From contig NZ_CP095045.1 of assembly GCF_022919155.1 (NCBI RefSeq), forward strand, positions 186,001-250,000: 64,000 bases of DNA, in the 5' to 3' direction. Position numbers and translations under genes: made by a program. The notes under the pieces are model-generated. The model made no database searches. It was not told the origin of the DNA and saw only the letters and a program-made list of their open reading frames with translations. This document shows positions 42,043 through 50,503 of the stretch, in pieces; positions within the stretch are counted from its first letter, which is position 1; every line of letters starts with the position of its first letter. Source of the stretch: Leucobacter allii (GTDB lineage Bacteria; Actinomycetota; Actinomycetes; Actinomycetales; Microbacteriaceae).

Positions 42043-42116
42043 AGTGTAGATAAGCCTAGCTTTGCTTAATTGAATGGTATTGGAATTTTTCTTTTGCTTG
42101 AGGGAATGATGATAAT
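42043..42116. promoter_or_regulatory. Divergent LysR / ABC importer promoter region
   Basis: Minus strand: TACACT at 42043-42048 (LysR -10). Inverted repeat TAAGC (42051-42055) and GCTTA (42064-42068). Plus strand: GATAAT at 42111-42116 is the best -10 for the importer. Bases 42048-42120 are strikingly AT-rich. The gap 41997-42299 (303 bp) otherwise holds a predicted leader of about 175 nt with small stems CGCGT-N6-ACGCG and GGGAG-ACG-CTCCC. Confidence 0.45.
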
Positions 42117-42299
42117 TGACGAGCCTCCTCGCGTGCGAGGACGCGTTCGCAACGTCGCGAGATCCGCGTCGTGCGATTGGGAGACGCTCCCGAGCAGTCG
42201 ATCTTGGACGCTCCTGCGGGCTGTGAAGGCGCAGCCTCCGCTGCACGTGCGTGGAAACGCCGTCGGCCGCAGGCGCGCCGATGCACAAGAAGGGCAACG

Positions 42300-43910
42300 A
42301 TGTCTACACGAACCTCCTCCTGGCGCCTGACGCTGCCGAAGCTGGCCGGGTTGGCCGTGGTCGGCGCGCTCGCGCTCACCGGCTGCGCGGGTACGGCGTC
42401 AGCCGAGAACCCTGCGCACAGCGACGCTCCGCGCGAGGCGCGCGCCGGGGGCGAACTCACGATGCTCATGCACGTGCCGACGCGCAGCTTCGATCCGGCG
42501 GACGACAACACGATGGCGAGCACCGGCGACGCCACGCGCATGTCGGCCATCTACGATCTGCTGCTCGTGCTCGATCCGGTCACCGGCGAGGTGCGGCCGC
42601 AGCTCGCCGAGAGCATGACGCCGAACGATGACGGCAGCATCTGGACGCTGCGACTGCGCGACGGCGTGACCTTCTCGGACGGCACGCCGCTCGACGCGGC
42701 GGCGGTGCAGTTCACGTACCAGCACATCGCGCAGAAGGGCATCTCCTCCCAGACCCGGGCGATCCAGAGCTGGAGCATGACCGTCGTCGACCCCCTCACC
42801 CTCGAGATCGCGATCCCGACCCCGAACATGCACCTCGATCGCACGATCGCCGACTCCCTGCCCTTCGTCGTGTCGCCGACGGCGGTGCAGGCCGACCCCG
42901 AGGGCTTCGCGAGCGCGCCCGTCGGCGCCGGCCCGTTCGTCCTCGACGAGTACGAGCCCGACAACTACGAGGTCTACTCGGCCAATCCCGAGTACTGGCA
43001 GGAGGGCCTGCCCAAGCTCGACGGGCTGCGACTGGAGCTCGTGCCGGACGCGGCTCAGCGGATCAATACGATCGCCTCGGGAGCCGCGAACGCGCAGGCA
43101 CCGAGCTCCGACGCCGATGCGGCGCTCCTGGCCAACGCCGAGAGCCAGGGGCTCGTGACGTCCAGCGTCGCGCAGAACGGCGGCGGCTGGATCTATCTCA
43201 ACAACGAGCGGCCGCCCTTCGACGACGAGCGGGCACGCCGGGCGATGTACCTCGCGCTGGACCGCGCGGAACTCGCCCAGGTGGCGCTCGGGTCGGCCGA
43301 GGCGACGGCCATCGACACCATGTTCGTCGCCGATTCGCCCTACCACGAGGCCGACATCACCTTCCCCGAGCCGGATGCGGAGGAGGCCCAGGCACTCTTC
43401 GACGAGCTGGCGGACGAGGGCGCCCCAGTGGAGATCACCTACGTCAACATCGCCGGCGAGGTGAACTCGCGCACCGCGCAGTTCATCCAGGCCAAGCTGT
43501 CCGAGTTCGAGAACGTCACCGTGGACATCGAGACGCTCGACGTGACGGCGGCGCGCGAGCAGGTGTTCGTGAACCGCGACTACGACATGAGCCCCTACCC
43601 GGGCGCGTACAAGTTCCCCGATCCCGAGCCCGGTCTGTACAACCTGCTCGCGAGCGGCGGCCTGTGGAACACGACCGGCTACGCGAACGCCGACGTCGAC
43701 GCGGCGCTCGACGCGGCCCGCGCGACGGCCGATCCGGAGGAGCGGCGCGCCGAGTACCGCTTCGTGCAGGAGCAGTTCATGAGCGATCTGCCCGGCCTGT
43801 TCACCTTCACGCCGACGATCACCGTCGTCGCGGACCCCAGCGTCGCCGGCATGAGCTACAACGCGCGCGGGGTCGTGTCCTGGCCCGAGGTCGGATTCGC
43901 CGCCGAATAG
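42300..43910 (+). CDS. ABC substrate-binding lipoprotein (family 5, peptide/opine/nickel type)
   Basis: A 536-residue solute-binding protein. The signal peptide ends in the lipobox LTGC, with Cys near residue 29, so it is lipid-anchored outside the membrane. GDATRMSAIYDLLLVLDP, LRDGVTFSDGTPLDAAAV and VGAGPFVLDEYEPDNY are family-5 signatures. It captures a peptide-sized or small organic ligand for the permeases that follow. AGAAGGG lies before the ATG. First gene of a long operon, separated from the permease by a strong hairpin. The linked amidohydrolases suggest a non-peptide ligand. Confidence 0.93.
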   Translation: MSTRTSSWRLTLPKLAGLAVVGALALTGCAGTASAENPAHSDAPREARAGGELTMLMHVPTRSFDPADDNTMASTGDATRMSAIYDLLLVLDPVTGEVRPQLAESMTPNDDGSIWTLRLRDGVTFSDGTPLDAAAVQFTYQHIAQKGISSQTRAIQSWSMTVVDPLTLEIAIPTPNMHLDRTIADSLPFVVSPTAVQADPEGFASAPVGAGPFVLDEYEPDNYEVYSANPEYWQEGLPKLDGLRLELVPDAAQRINTIASGAANAQAPSSDADAALLANAESQGLVTSSVAQNGGGWIYLNNERPPFDDERARRAMYLALDRAELAQVALGSAEATAIDTMFVADSPYHEADITFPEPDAEEAQALFDELADEGAPVEITYVNIAGEVNSRTAQFIQAKLSEFENVTVDIETLDVTAAREQVFVNRDYDMSPYPGAYKFPDPEPGLYNLLASGGLWNTTGYANADVDAALDAARATADPEERRAEYRFVQEQFMSDLPGLFTFTPTITVVADPSVAGMSYNARGVVSWPEVGFAAE

Positions 43911-43917
43911 GTCTCCC

Positions 43918-43942
43918 GGGGAGGGCGCGCAGCGCCCTCCCC
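43918..43942 (+). other. Perfect hairpin between binding protein and permease genes
   Basis: GGGGAGGGCGC-GCA-GCGCCCTCCCC: 11 perfect pairs with a three-base loop, seven bases after the binding-protein stop, with no U-tract. It probably protects the 3' end of the binding-protein message or partly terminates, giving more binding protein than permease. Confidence 0.7.
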
Positions 43943-43975
43943 TCATCGAACGTCCCAGGAACGGAAAGGGTCATC

Positions 43976-44929
43976 GTGCTGCACCAAGTGGGGACAAGAC
44001 TGATCCGGCTCATCCCGGTCATGGTCTTGATCACCTTCCTCGCCACCGCGGCGGTGGATTTCATGCCCGGCTCGCCGGCCGTGGCGATTCTGGGCAACGA
44101 GGCGACTCCCGAGCAGGTCGCCGCACTCACCGCCCAGATGGGTCTCGACCAGCCGCTCCACGCCCGCTACATCGAATGGCTGTCCGGCGCGGCGCGCGGC
44201 GACCTCGGGGAATCCATCCGGCTCCAGCTGCCCGTGAGCGAGGTGATCGCGCAGCGGCTGCCCGTCACGATCGAGCTGACCATCCTCGCCCTGCTCATCG
44301 CGCTCGTGCTCTCGGTGCCGACCGCGCTCGTCGCCGGGGCCAACGTCGGCGGCTGGGTGGATCGCGCGGCCTCCACGGCGTCGAGCGCGCTGATCTCGCT
44401 GCCGTCGTTCGCGGCCGCCGTGATCCTGATCTACCTGCTCGCGATCCGCATGAAGATCTTCCCCGTGAGCGGTTGGACGCCGTTCACGCAGGATCCGCTC
44501 GGAAACCTGCAGCACGCGTTCCTGCCCGCCCTCGTGCTCGGCCTGATGGAGGCCGCGATGTTCTACCGGGTGCTGCGCAGCGACGTCATCGCCACCGTGC
44601 GCGAGACCTTCGTGCTCGCGGCCAGGGCACGGGGCATGGGCAAGCGGTACGTCCTGTTGCGGCACGTGCTGCGGCCGTCGCTCTTCTCGCTGCTCACGCT
44701 CACCGGTCTCGCGCTCGGGCGCCTCCTCGGCGGCGCGATGGTCGTCGAGGTGCTCTTCGCCCTGCCCGGCCTGGGGTCTCTCCTGCTGCAGTCCGTGCCG
44801 TCGCGCGACATCCCCGTGATCCAGGGTGTAGTGCTCGTCATCGCCGTCGTGTACGTGCTCGTCAACATCGCCGTGGACCTGATCTACTCCGCCGTCGATC
44901 CCCGCGTCCGAGTGAGGAGTGCCGCATGA
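43976..44929 (+). CDS. ABC transporter permease (DppB type)
   Basis: A 317-residue permease with about six membrane segments. MPGSPAVAILGNEATPEQVAAL and the cytoplasmic EAA-type loop VRETFVLAARARGMGKRYVLLRHVLRP are typical of DppB. The GTG at 43976 has GGAAAGGG upstream. It forms the channel with the next gene. GTG/ATG overlap (ATGA) with the second permease. Confidence 0.92.
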   Translation: MLHQVGTRLIRLIPVMVLITFLATAAVDFMPGSPAVAILGNEATPEQVAALTAQMGLDQPLHARYIEWLSGAARGDLGESIRLQLPVSEVIAQRLPVTIELTILALLIALVLSVPTALVAGANVGGWVDRAASTASSALISLPSFAAAVILIYLLAIRMKIFPVSGWTPFTQDPLGNLQHAFLPALVLGLMEAAMFYRVLRSDVIATVRETFVLAARARGMGKRYVLLRHVLRPSLFSLLTLTGLALGRLLGGAMVVEVLFALPGLGSLLLQSVPSRDIPVIQGVVLVIAVVYVLVNIAVDLIYSAVDPRVRVRSAA

Positions 44930-45831
44930 GCCTCGTAACCGCCCCGATCACCGCGCCGTCCCCGGTGCCGACGACCCGCCAGTCGGCGCTCCCGCTCCGC
45001 AGACCCCGGAGCGGCGGCCTCGCTCGGAGAGCGGGACTCGTGTTCGCCGTCGTCTGGCTCCTGCTGCTCACGGCGCTCGCCACGAGCGTCCAGTGGCTGC
45101 CGATTCCGAGCTACGACGAGATCGTCGGTGCCCCGTTCCAGCCGGTCTTCGCACCCGATGCGCCGCTCGGCACCGACTCGATCGGCCGGAGCATCTTCTC
45201 GCGCGCCATCTACGGCGCCCGGGCTTCCCTCACGCTCGGGGTCGTGGCGGCCGCCATCTCGCTCGTCCTCGGCGGACTGCTCGGGCTCGTCGCCGGGTAC
45301 TACCGGGGCGTCATGGAGACGGTCGTCGATCTGTGCTCCGAGGTGGTCCAGGCGTTCCCCGCGATGCTGTTCCTCGTCGCGCTCGCCGCGGCGATCCGGC
45401 CGAGCCTCGCGACGCTCACGATCAGCATGGCCGTGCTGATGGTGCCCGCGTTCGCCCGCATGATGAAGGGGGCGGTGCTCGCCCAGACCGGCCGCGAGTT
45501 CATCGCGGCCGCCCGGGCCCAGGGCGCTGGCCCGATCCGGATCATGTTCCGCGAGATCCTGCCGAACACGCTCATGAGCATCGCGTCGTTCGCCATCATG
45601 GTCACCGCGACGCTCATCGTCATCGAGGGGTCCGTGAGCTTCCTCGGATACGGCATCCCCGCCCCGCAGCCCAGCTGGGGCGGCATGGTCGCCGAATCCC
45701 AGAGCCAGCTCGCGACGCACCCGGCCGCGGTGATGATCCCCATCGTCTTCCTGTTCCTCACCGTCTTCGCGTTGAACGCGATGAGCGACTGGCTCCGGGC
45801 GCGATTCGACGTCGGCCAGAACCAGATCTGA
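44926..45831 (+). CDS. ABC transporter permease (DppC type)
   Basis: A 301-residue permease. APLGTDSIGRSIFSRAIYGAR is the DppC N-terminal signature and GREFIAAARAQGAGPIRIMFREILPN the EAA loop. It has about six membrane segments after a 35-residue cytoplasmic N-terminus. GAGGAG lies nine bases before the ATG. Partner of the DppB-type permease. Confidence 0.92.
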   Translation: MSLVTAPITAPSPVPTTRQSALPLRRPRSGGLARRAGLVFAVVWLLLLTALATSVQWLPIPSYDEIVGAPFQPVFAPDAPLGTDSIGRSIFSRAIYGARASLTLGVVAAAISLVLGGLLGLVAGYYRGVMETVVDLCSEVVQAFPAMLFLVALAAAIRPSLATLTISMAVLMVPAFARMMKGAVLAQTGREFIAAARAQGAGPIRIMFREILPNTLMSIASFAIMVTATLIVIEGSVSFLGYGIPAPQPSWGGMVAESQSQLATHPAAVMIPIVFLFLTVFALNAMSDWLRARFDVGQNQI

Positions 45832-45853
45832 CGCCACCTGAAAGGAGTGGGCG

Positions 45854-46891
45854 ATGACCCACACTGCACTCCTCGCGACGCCGGACGAGGCGCCCGCGGC
45901 GGACCGGATCCTCGACGTCGAGGATCTCAGCTGCACCCTCGCGACGCCGCGCGGCGCGCTCCGCATCGTCGACGGCGTCTCCTTCGCGCTGCATCGGGGC
46001 GAGACGCTCGGCATCGCGGGTGAATCGGGCTCGGGCAAGAGCATGCTCATCCGCTCCCTCATGCGCATCGCACCCCGGTCCGCAGCGATCGGGGGACGGG
46101 TGCGATTCGACGGCGTCGACCTGCTCGACCTGCCGATCGACCGGATGGGCGCGTATCTCGGCCCGCAGATGGCGATGGTGTTCCAGGACCCCATGACGGC
46201 GCTCAACCCCGTCGTTCCCATCGAGCGCCAGATCACCGAGGGGCCGCGCAGGCATCTCCGGCTCTCCCGGGCGCAGGCGAAGGCCAAGGCGCTGGAGTTG
46301 CTCGAGCTCGTCGGGATCCCCGAGCCCCGGAAACGGCTGCGGCAGTACCCGCATGAGCTCTCCGGAGGCATGCGGCAGCGCGTCATGATCGCGATCGCGC
46401 TCGCCTGCGATCCGCAGCTGCTCATCGCCGACGAGGCGACGACGGCGCTCGACGTCACGGTGCAGAAGCAGATCCTCGATCTCCTGCAGTCGATCCAGGC
46501 GGAGCGCCGCATGACCGTCATCATGGTCAGCCACGACCTCGGCGTGCTGGCCGGGAGGACCGATCGCACGCTCGTGATGTACGGCGGTCGGGTCATGGAG
46601 GCCGCGCCGAGCGCGGCGCTCTTCCGGGACTCGAGACATCAGTACACCCGGGCGCTGCTCGAGGCGATCCCCAGGATGGAGCAGCCGAGGCACAGCGTGC
46701 TGCGCGCGATACCCGGCGTGCCGCCCGACCCCGCCGCGGCTATGGACGGGTGCCGCTTCGCGCCGCGCTGCAGCGCGGCCGTCGAGCGATGCTCCCTCGA
46801 GCGGCCTCCGGTGACCCGGGTTGCGGGCCACCCCGGTCATCGCTTCGCCTGCTTCGCGCCGGCGACGCCGTCAGAGAGGAGGACGGCATGA
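45854..46891 (+). CDS. ABC transporter ATP-binding protein (DppD type)
   Basis: A 345-residue ATPase: Walker A GESGSGKS, signature LSGGMRQRV, Walker B LLIADEATTALD. The C-terminal oligopeptide-transporter domain has GCRFAPRCSAAVERC. It powers the importer with the next gene. AAAGGAG lies before the ATG; the stop overlaps the following start. Confidence 0.94.
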   Translation: MTHTALLATPDEAPAADRILDVEDLSCTLATPRGALRIVDGVSFALHRGETLGIAGESGSGKSMLIRSLMRIAPRSAAIGGRVRFDGVDLLDLPIDRMGAYLGPQMAMVFQDPMTALNPVVPIERQITEGPRRHLRLSRAQAKAKALELLELVGIPEPRKRLRQYPHELSGGMRQRVMIAIALACDPQLLIADEATTALDVTVQKQILDLLQSIQAERRMTVIMVSHDLGVLAGRTDRTLVMYGGRVMEAAPSAALFRDSRHQYTRALLEAIPRMEQPRHSVLRAIPGVPPDPAAAMDGCRFAPRCSAAVERCSLERPPVTRVAGHPGHRFACFAPATPSERRTA

Positions 46892-47925
46892 GCGCCGTCG
46901 ACACCGCACGCCACCCCGTCGCGGGGACTGCGGCGGACCGGCCGGACGAAGCCGTGCTCGAGGTCGAGGACCTCGTCCAGCACTTCTCCGTGCCCGGAGG
47001 CACCGTGCACGCCGTCGACGGGGTGAGCTTCTCGCTGCGCCGCGGTGAGACGCTCGCGCTCGTCGGGGAGTCCGGGTGCGGGAAGTCGACGCTCGCCCGC
47101 ACCCTGGTCCGGCTGCAGCGCCCGAAGAGCGGCTCGGTGCGCCTGCTCGGCCAGGAGCTCACCTCGATGCCCCGTCGCCGGCTGCGACGCATGCTCGCAC
47201 GGATGCAGATGATCTTCCAGGATCCGATCTCGTCGCTCAACCCCCGGCGCCGGACGCGCGACATCGTCGCGGAAGGGCTGCGGATCCATCGCGCGGAGCG
47301 CGACGGCATCGCGGCGCGGGTGCGCGAGGTCATGGAGGAGGTGGGCCTCGACCCGGAGACCATGGGCGACCGGCGGCCCGGGGACTTCTCCGGCGGGCAG
47401 TGCCAGCGCATCGCGATCGCACGAGCGATGGCGCTGTCCCCGGAGGTCCTGATCTGCGACGAGCCGGTATCTGCGCTCGACGTGTCGGTGCAGGCGCAGG
47501 TGCTTAATCTGCTCGAGCGGATGCGGACGGACCACGGCCTCGGGATGCTGTTCATCTCTCACGATCTGTCCGTCGTCCGAAATGTGAGCGATCGCGTGGC
47601 GGTCATGTACCTCGGCAAGATCGTGGAGATCGGTGACACCGACGGCGTCTACGGCAGTCCCGCGCATCCCTACTCGCGCGCGCTCATCGCCTCCGTGCCG
47701 ATGGCGGGGACCGCGGCGTCGGCGGATGCCGAGCTCCGGGGCGAGCTGCCCTCGCCGATGCACCCGCCGAGCGGCTGCCGCTTCCGGACGCGCTGCCCGC
47801 TCGCCGACGAGCGTTGCGCGCGGGAGGAGCCGGAGCTCCGTGACATCGCGCCGGGGAGGCGGGCGGCCTGCCACTATCCGCTGGTCGCGCAACGGGCGGC
47901 GCCGAGCGGGGCGGTGACGGCGTGA
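46888..47925 (+). CDS. ABC transporter ATP-binding protein (DppF type)
   Basis: A 345-residue ATPase: Walker A GESGCGKS, signature FSGGQCQRIAIARA, Walker B VLICDEPVSALD, and the C-terminal Cys block GCRFRTRCPLADERC. Second motor subunit of the importer. GAGAGGAGG before the ATG. The stop overlaps the reductase GTG by four bases, so uptake and metabolism are co-translated. Confidence 0.94.
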   Translation: MSAVDTARHPVAGTAADRPDEAVLEVEDLVQHFSVPGGTVHAVDGVSFSLRRGETLALVGESGCGKSTLARTLVRLQRPKSGSVRLLGQELTSMPRRRLRRMLARMQMIFQDPISSLNPRRRTRDIVAEGLRIHRAERDGIAARVREVMEEVGLDPETMGDRRPGDFSGGQCQRIAIARAMALSPEVLICDEPVSALDVSVQAQVLNLLERMRTDHGLGMLFISHDLSVVRNVSDRVAVMYLGKIVEIGDTDGVYGSPAHPYSRALIASVPMAGTAASADAELRGELPSPMHPPSGCRFRTRCPLADERCAREEPELRDIAPGRRAACHYPLVAQRAAPSGAVTA

Positions 47926-48872
47926 GCGCGCCCACGCTCGTGTCGGTCGAGCGCATCGACTCGCCTGCGGACGGGGTGAGGCGGGTGCGCCTCGCGCCTG
48001 CGGACGGGTCGGCGCTCCCGGCCTGGTCGCCCGGGGCCCATGTCGAGCTGCAGCTGCCGAACGGGCTCGTGCGCCAGTACTCCCTCTGCGGGGACCCGCG
48101 GGACACGCGGGGGTGGGAGCTCGCCGTGCTGCGCGAGGAGGAGAGCCGGGGCGGCTCGGCATTTCTGCACGAGGAGCTCGGGATCGGTGACGAGCTCCTG
48201 GTCACCGCGGTTCGGGATCACTTCGGCTTCGCCGTCGACGCGCCGGCGGTCGTCCTCATCGCCGGGGGAATCGGGATCACCCCGCTGCTCCCCATGATCG
48301 TCGCGCTCGAGGACCGCGGGGTGCCGTGGACGCTGCACTACGCGGGCCGCAGACGCGAGCGCATGGTCGCGCTCCCATCGCTGCTGCTGAGGCACGCGGA
48401 TCGGGTGCGCGTCTACGTCTCCGAAGAGGGGGCGCGTCTGGATCTCGCATCGGTCGTCGCCGAGGCCGGCGAGCGGGCCGTCTTCTACGCGTGCGGCCCC
48501 GAACGGCTGCTCGCCGACGTCGAGTCGGTCGTCGGCGCCGCGGCGGCCGATCGACTGCGACTCGAGCGGTTCCGGCCCCGGGAGGCCGCGCCCGGAACCG
48601 TCGACGAGGCCTTCACGGTGGAGCTCGCCGAGACGGGCGTCGAGGTCGAGGTGCCGCCAGGCCGTTCCATCCTGGAGGCGGTGCGCTCGGCGGGAGCGGA
48701 TGTCGCCTCGTCGTGCGAGGAGGGCACCTGCGGATCCTGCGAGACCGTCGTGCTCGACGGCCGGCCGGACCACCGCGACAGCGTGCTGAGCGAGCTGGAG
48801 CGAGAGCTCGGCGAGACGATGATGATCTGCGTCTCCCGCGCCTGCGGAACGCGTCTCGTGCTCGAGTTGTAA
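47922..48872 (+). CDS. PDR/VanB-type oxidoreductase (FMN, NAD and C-terminal 2Fe-2S)
   Basis: A 316-residue phthalate-dioxygenase-reductase-family protein. RQYSLCGD binds the flavin, AGGIGITPLLPMI the NAD(P)H and the C-terminal plant-type ferredoxin has CEEGTCGSC plus a downstream Cys (MMICVSRAC). It passes electrons from NAD(P)H to a terminal oxygenase. No oxygenase alpha subunit is adjacent; the cytochrome P450 at 61427 or a gene outside the window could be the partner. Co-translated with the ABC importer ATPase. The operator region at 48895 follows its stop. Confidence 0.92.
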   Translation: MSAPTLVSVERIDSPADGVRRVRLAPADGSALPAWSPGAHVELQLPNGLVRQYSLCGDPRDTRGWELAVLREEESRGGSAFLHEELGIGDELLVTAVRDHFGFAVDAPAVVLIAGGIGITPLLPMIVALEDRGVPWTLHYAGRRRERMVALPSLLLRHADRVRVYVSEEGARLDLASVVAEAGERAVFYACGPERLLADVESVVGAAAADRLRLERFRPREAAPGTVDEAFTVELAETGVEVEVPPGRSILEAVRSAGADVASSCEEGTCGSCETVVLDGRPDHRDSVLSELERELGETMMICVSRACGTRLVLEL

Positions 48873-48894
48873 AGCGGAAATTCGTATTCAACAC

Positions 48895-48935
48895 CATAAA
48901 CACTGTTTGACCGTGTTTATGCGGGCTGCGAGCCT
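48895..48935 (+). promoter_or_regulatory. Promoter with -35 inside a perfect inverted repeat
   Basis: Arms CATAAACAC (48895-48903) and GTGTTTATG (48913-48921) flank TGTTTGACC, which contains the -35 TTGACC (48907-48912). The -10 GAGCCT-GGA is at 48930-48935 with a 17-bp spacer. A bound repressor would cover the -35. It drives the amidohydrolase/Rieske genes. Confidence 0.65.
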
Positions 48936-48986
48936 GGAGGGACCGGAGCGACCGCTCGACGGGGAGCAGAGAAGAGGAATCCACAG

Positions 48987-50120
48987 ATGGGCCGAGTAAC
49001 CCCCGACTTCGACTATCCGATCATCGATGTCGACGTGCACCAGCGCTGGCGGCAGAGCGGAGAGGTGCTCGACACCCTGCCGGAGAAGTGGCGCGAGTAC
49101 GCGGAGGGACGCACCGGCGGACGGATGACCGCACTCGTGCCCGCAGGACTGAGCTACCCGTTCCACCGCGGTGTGAACAAGCGCCTCGAGGCGCTGCCGG
49201 AAGACGGCAAGGGCACGTCGTTCGCGCTGATGAAGTCGCAGTACCTGGACAAGTACCCCTCGGTCGAGGCGGTCAACCTCACCTTCGACATCGGTCAGGA
49301 GATCGCTCAGCGCAATCCCGAGTTCAGTGCAGCACTCGCCACCGCGATGAACGACTGGGTCGTGCGCACCTGGTTGAGCTACGACGCGCGCATGCGGACC
49401 GCCATCGTCGTGCCGCCGGAGCTTCCCGACCGCGCCGTGCGGGAGATCGAGCGGATGGCGCCCAATCCCAAGGTGACCGGGGTGCTCATCGCCTGGAACC
49501 CGTTCGGCAAACCGCTGGGACATCCCGTGTACGACCCGATCTGGCGTGCGGCCGAGGAAGCCGGGCTTCCGATCATCATCCACGGGGCCGCGGGCGAGAC
49601 CGAAGGCGGCCTCGCGCACACCGCCGCGGGCGGCATCCCGGGGTCGCGCCTCGAGTGGCACACCCTGCTGCAGCAGCCGACGCTCGCGCATCTCGCGAGT
49701 TTCGTCGCGCACGGCACCTTCGAGAAGTTCCCGCGGCTCAACGTGCTCGTCGTGGAGACGGGACTGGCCTGGATCCCGAACTTCTTCTGGCGGTTGGACG
49801 CGGTGCGCACGGAGATGCGGGCCGAGAGCGATTGGGTGAAGCGGATGCCGAGCGAGTACCTGCGCGAGCGCGTGAAGTTCAGTACGCAGCCGTTCGAGCT
49901 CACCCCGCGCAAGGAACAGCTCGTCGAGCTCTTCGAGGCGTTCGGCGGCATGGAGGACTTGCTGTGCTTCTCCAGCGACTATCCGCACTGGGACGCCGAC
50001 GATCCCTTCTACGTCGCGAGCCGGCTTCCGAAGGCCTGGCTGCCGAAGCTCTTCTCCGAGAACGCGCGCGCGATGCTGCGCCTGCAGCCCGTGCCCGCCG
50101 AGACGGGGGTCGGCGCATGA
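48987..50120 (+). CDS. Amidohydrolase-2-family TIM-barrel protein
   Basis: A 377-residue amidohydrolase-2 protein. IIDVDVHQRW gives the N-terminal metal residues, IIIHGAAGE a barrel His and FSSDYPHWDADDP the catalytic Asp. WIPNFFWRLD is characteristic of an actinobacterial subfamily found beside Rieske proteins. It should hydrolyse or decarboxylate a ring or amide compound in the cytoplasm. AGAGAAGAGG before the ATG. It has four-base overlap with the Rieske gene and a paralog just after it at 50504. Confidence 0.85.
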   Translation: MGRVTPDFDYPIIDVDVHQRWRQSGEVLDTLPEKWREYAEGRTGGRMTALVPAGLSYPFHRGVNKRLEALPEDGKGTSFALMKSQYLDKYPSVEAVNLTFDIGQEIAQRNPEFSAALATAMNDWVVRTWLSYDARMRTAIVVPPELPDRAVREIERMAPNPKVTGVLIAWNPFGKPLGHPVYDPIWRAAEEAGLPIIIHGAAGETEGGLAHTAAGGIPGSRLEWHTLLQQPTLAHLASFVAHGTFEKFPRLNVLVVETGLAWIPNFFWRLDAVRTEMRAESDWVKRMPSEYLRERVKFSTQPFELTPRKEQLVELFEAFGGMEDLLCFSSDYPHWDADDPFYVASRLPKAWLPKLFSENARAMLRLQPVPAETGVGA

Positions 50121-50497
50121 GCCAGGGGATCGACATCGGCGCCTGGCAGGACTTCCCCGATCGGCAGATGGTGAGCGTCGAGGTCGGGGGCATGGAGCTG
50201 GGGGTCTGCCGCTGGGGCGAACGCATCTACGCCTTCCGCAACGCCTGCCCGCACGAGGGCGCGCCGCTGTGCGCGGGGTTCCTGCAGAAGAAGCTGACCG
50301 CCGAGACGTCGATCGCGCGAGATGCGCCGGATGTCGCGCTGACGGTGAGCGAGGACGAACCGGTCGTGCTCTGCCCCTGGCACCGCTGGGAGTTCCAATT
50401 GGAGGACGGAGCCGCGGCGGCTCCCGGCTTCCGCATGCGCACGTATCGCGTGCGGCGCGAAGCCGATCGAGTCGTCCTGAGTCTCGGAAGGAAGTAA
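50117..50497 (+). CDS. Small Rieske [2Fe-2S] protein
   Basis: A 126-residue Rieske protein. The two cluster motifs are CPHEG and CPWHRWEF, but they are 39 residues apart instead of about 15-17, so an extra loop lies between them. There is no signal peptide and no catalytic domain. It is likely an electron-transfer ferredoxin, or a redox subunit of the flanking amidohydrolase paralogs. It is sandwiched between the two amidohydrolase genes with ATGA overlap on the left, suggesting a complex. Confidence 0.88.
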   Translation: MSQGIDIGAWQDFPDRQMVSVEVGGMELGVCRWGERIYAFRNACPHEGAPLCAGFLQKKLTAETSIARDAPDVALTVSEDEPVVLCPWHRWEFQLEDGAAAAPGFRMRTYRVRREADRVVLSLGRK

Positions 50498-50503
50498 ACG
50501 ACC

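Noticed and set aside
42123..42299. Riboswitch in the importer leader
   Set aside because: Two small stems exist but no recognised aptamer core; not enough to call.
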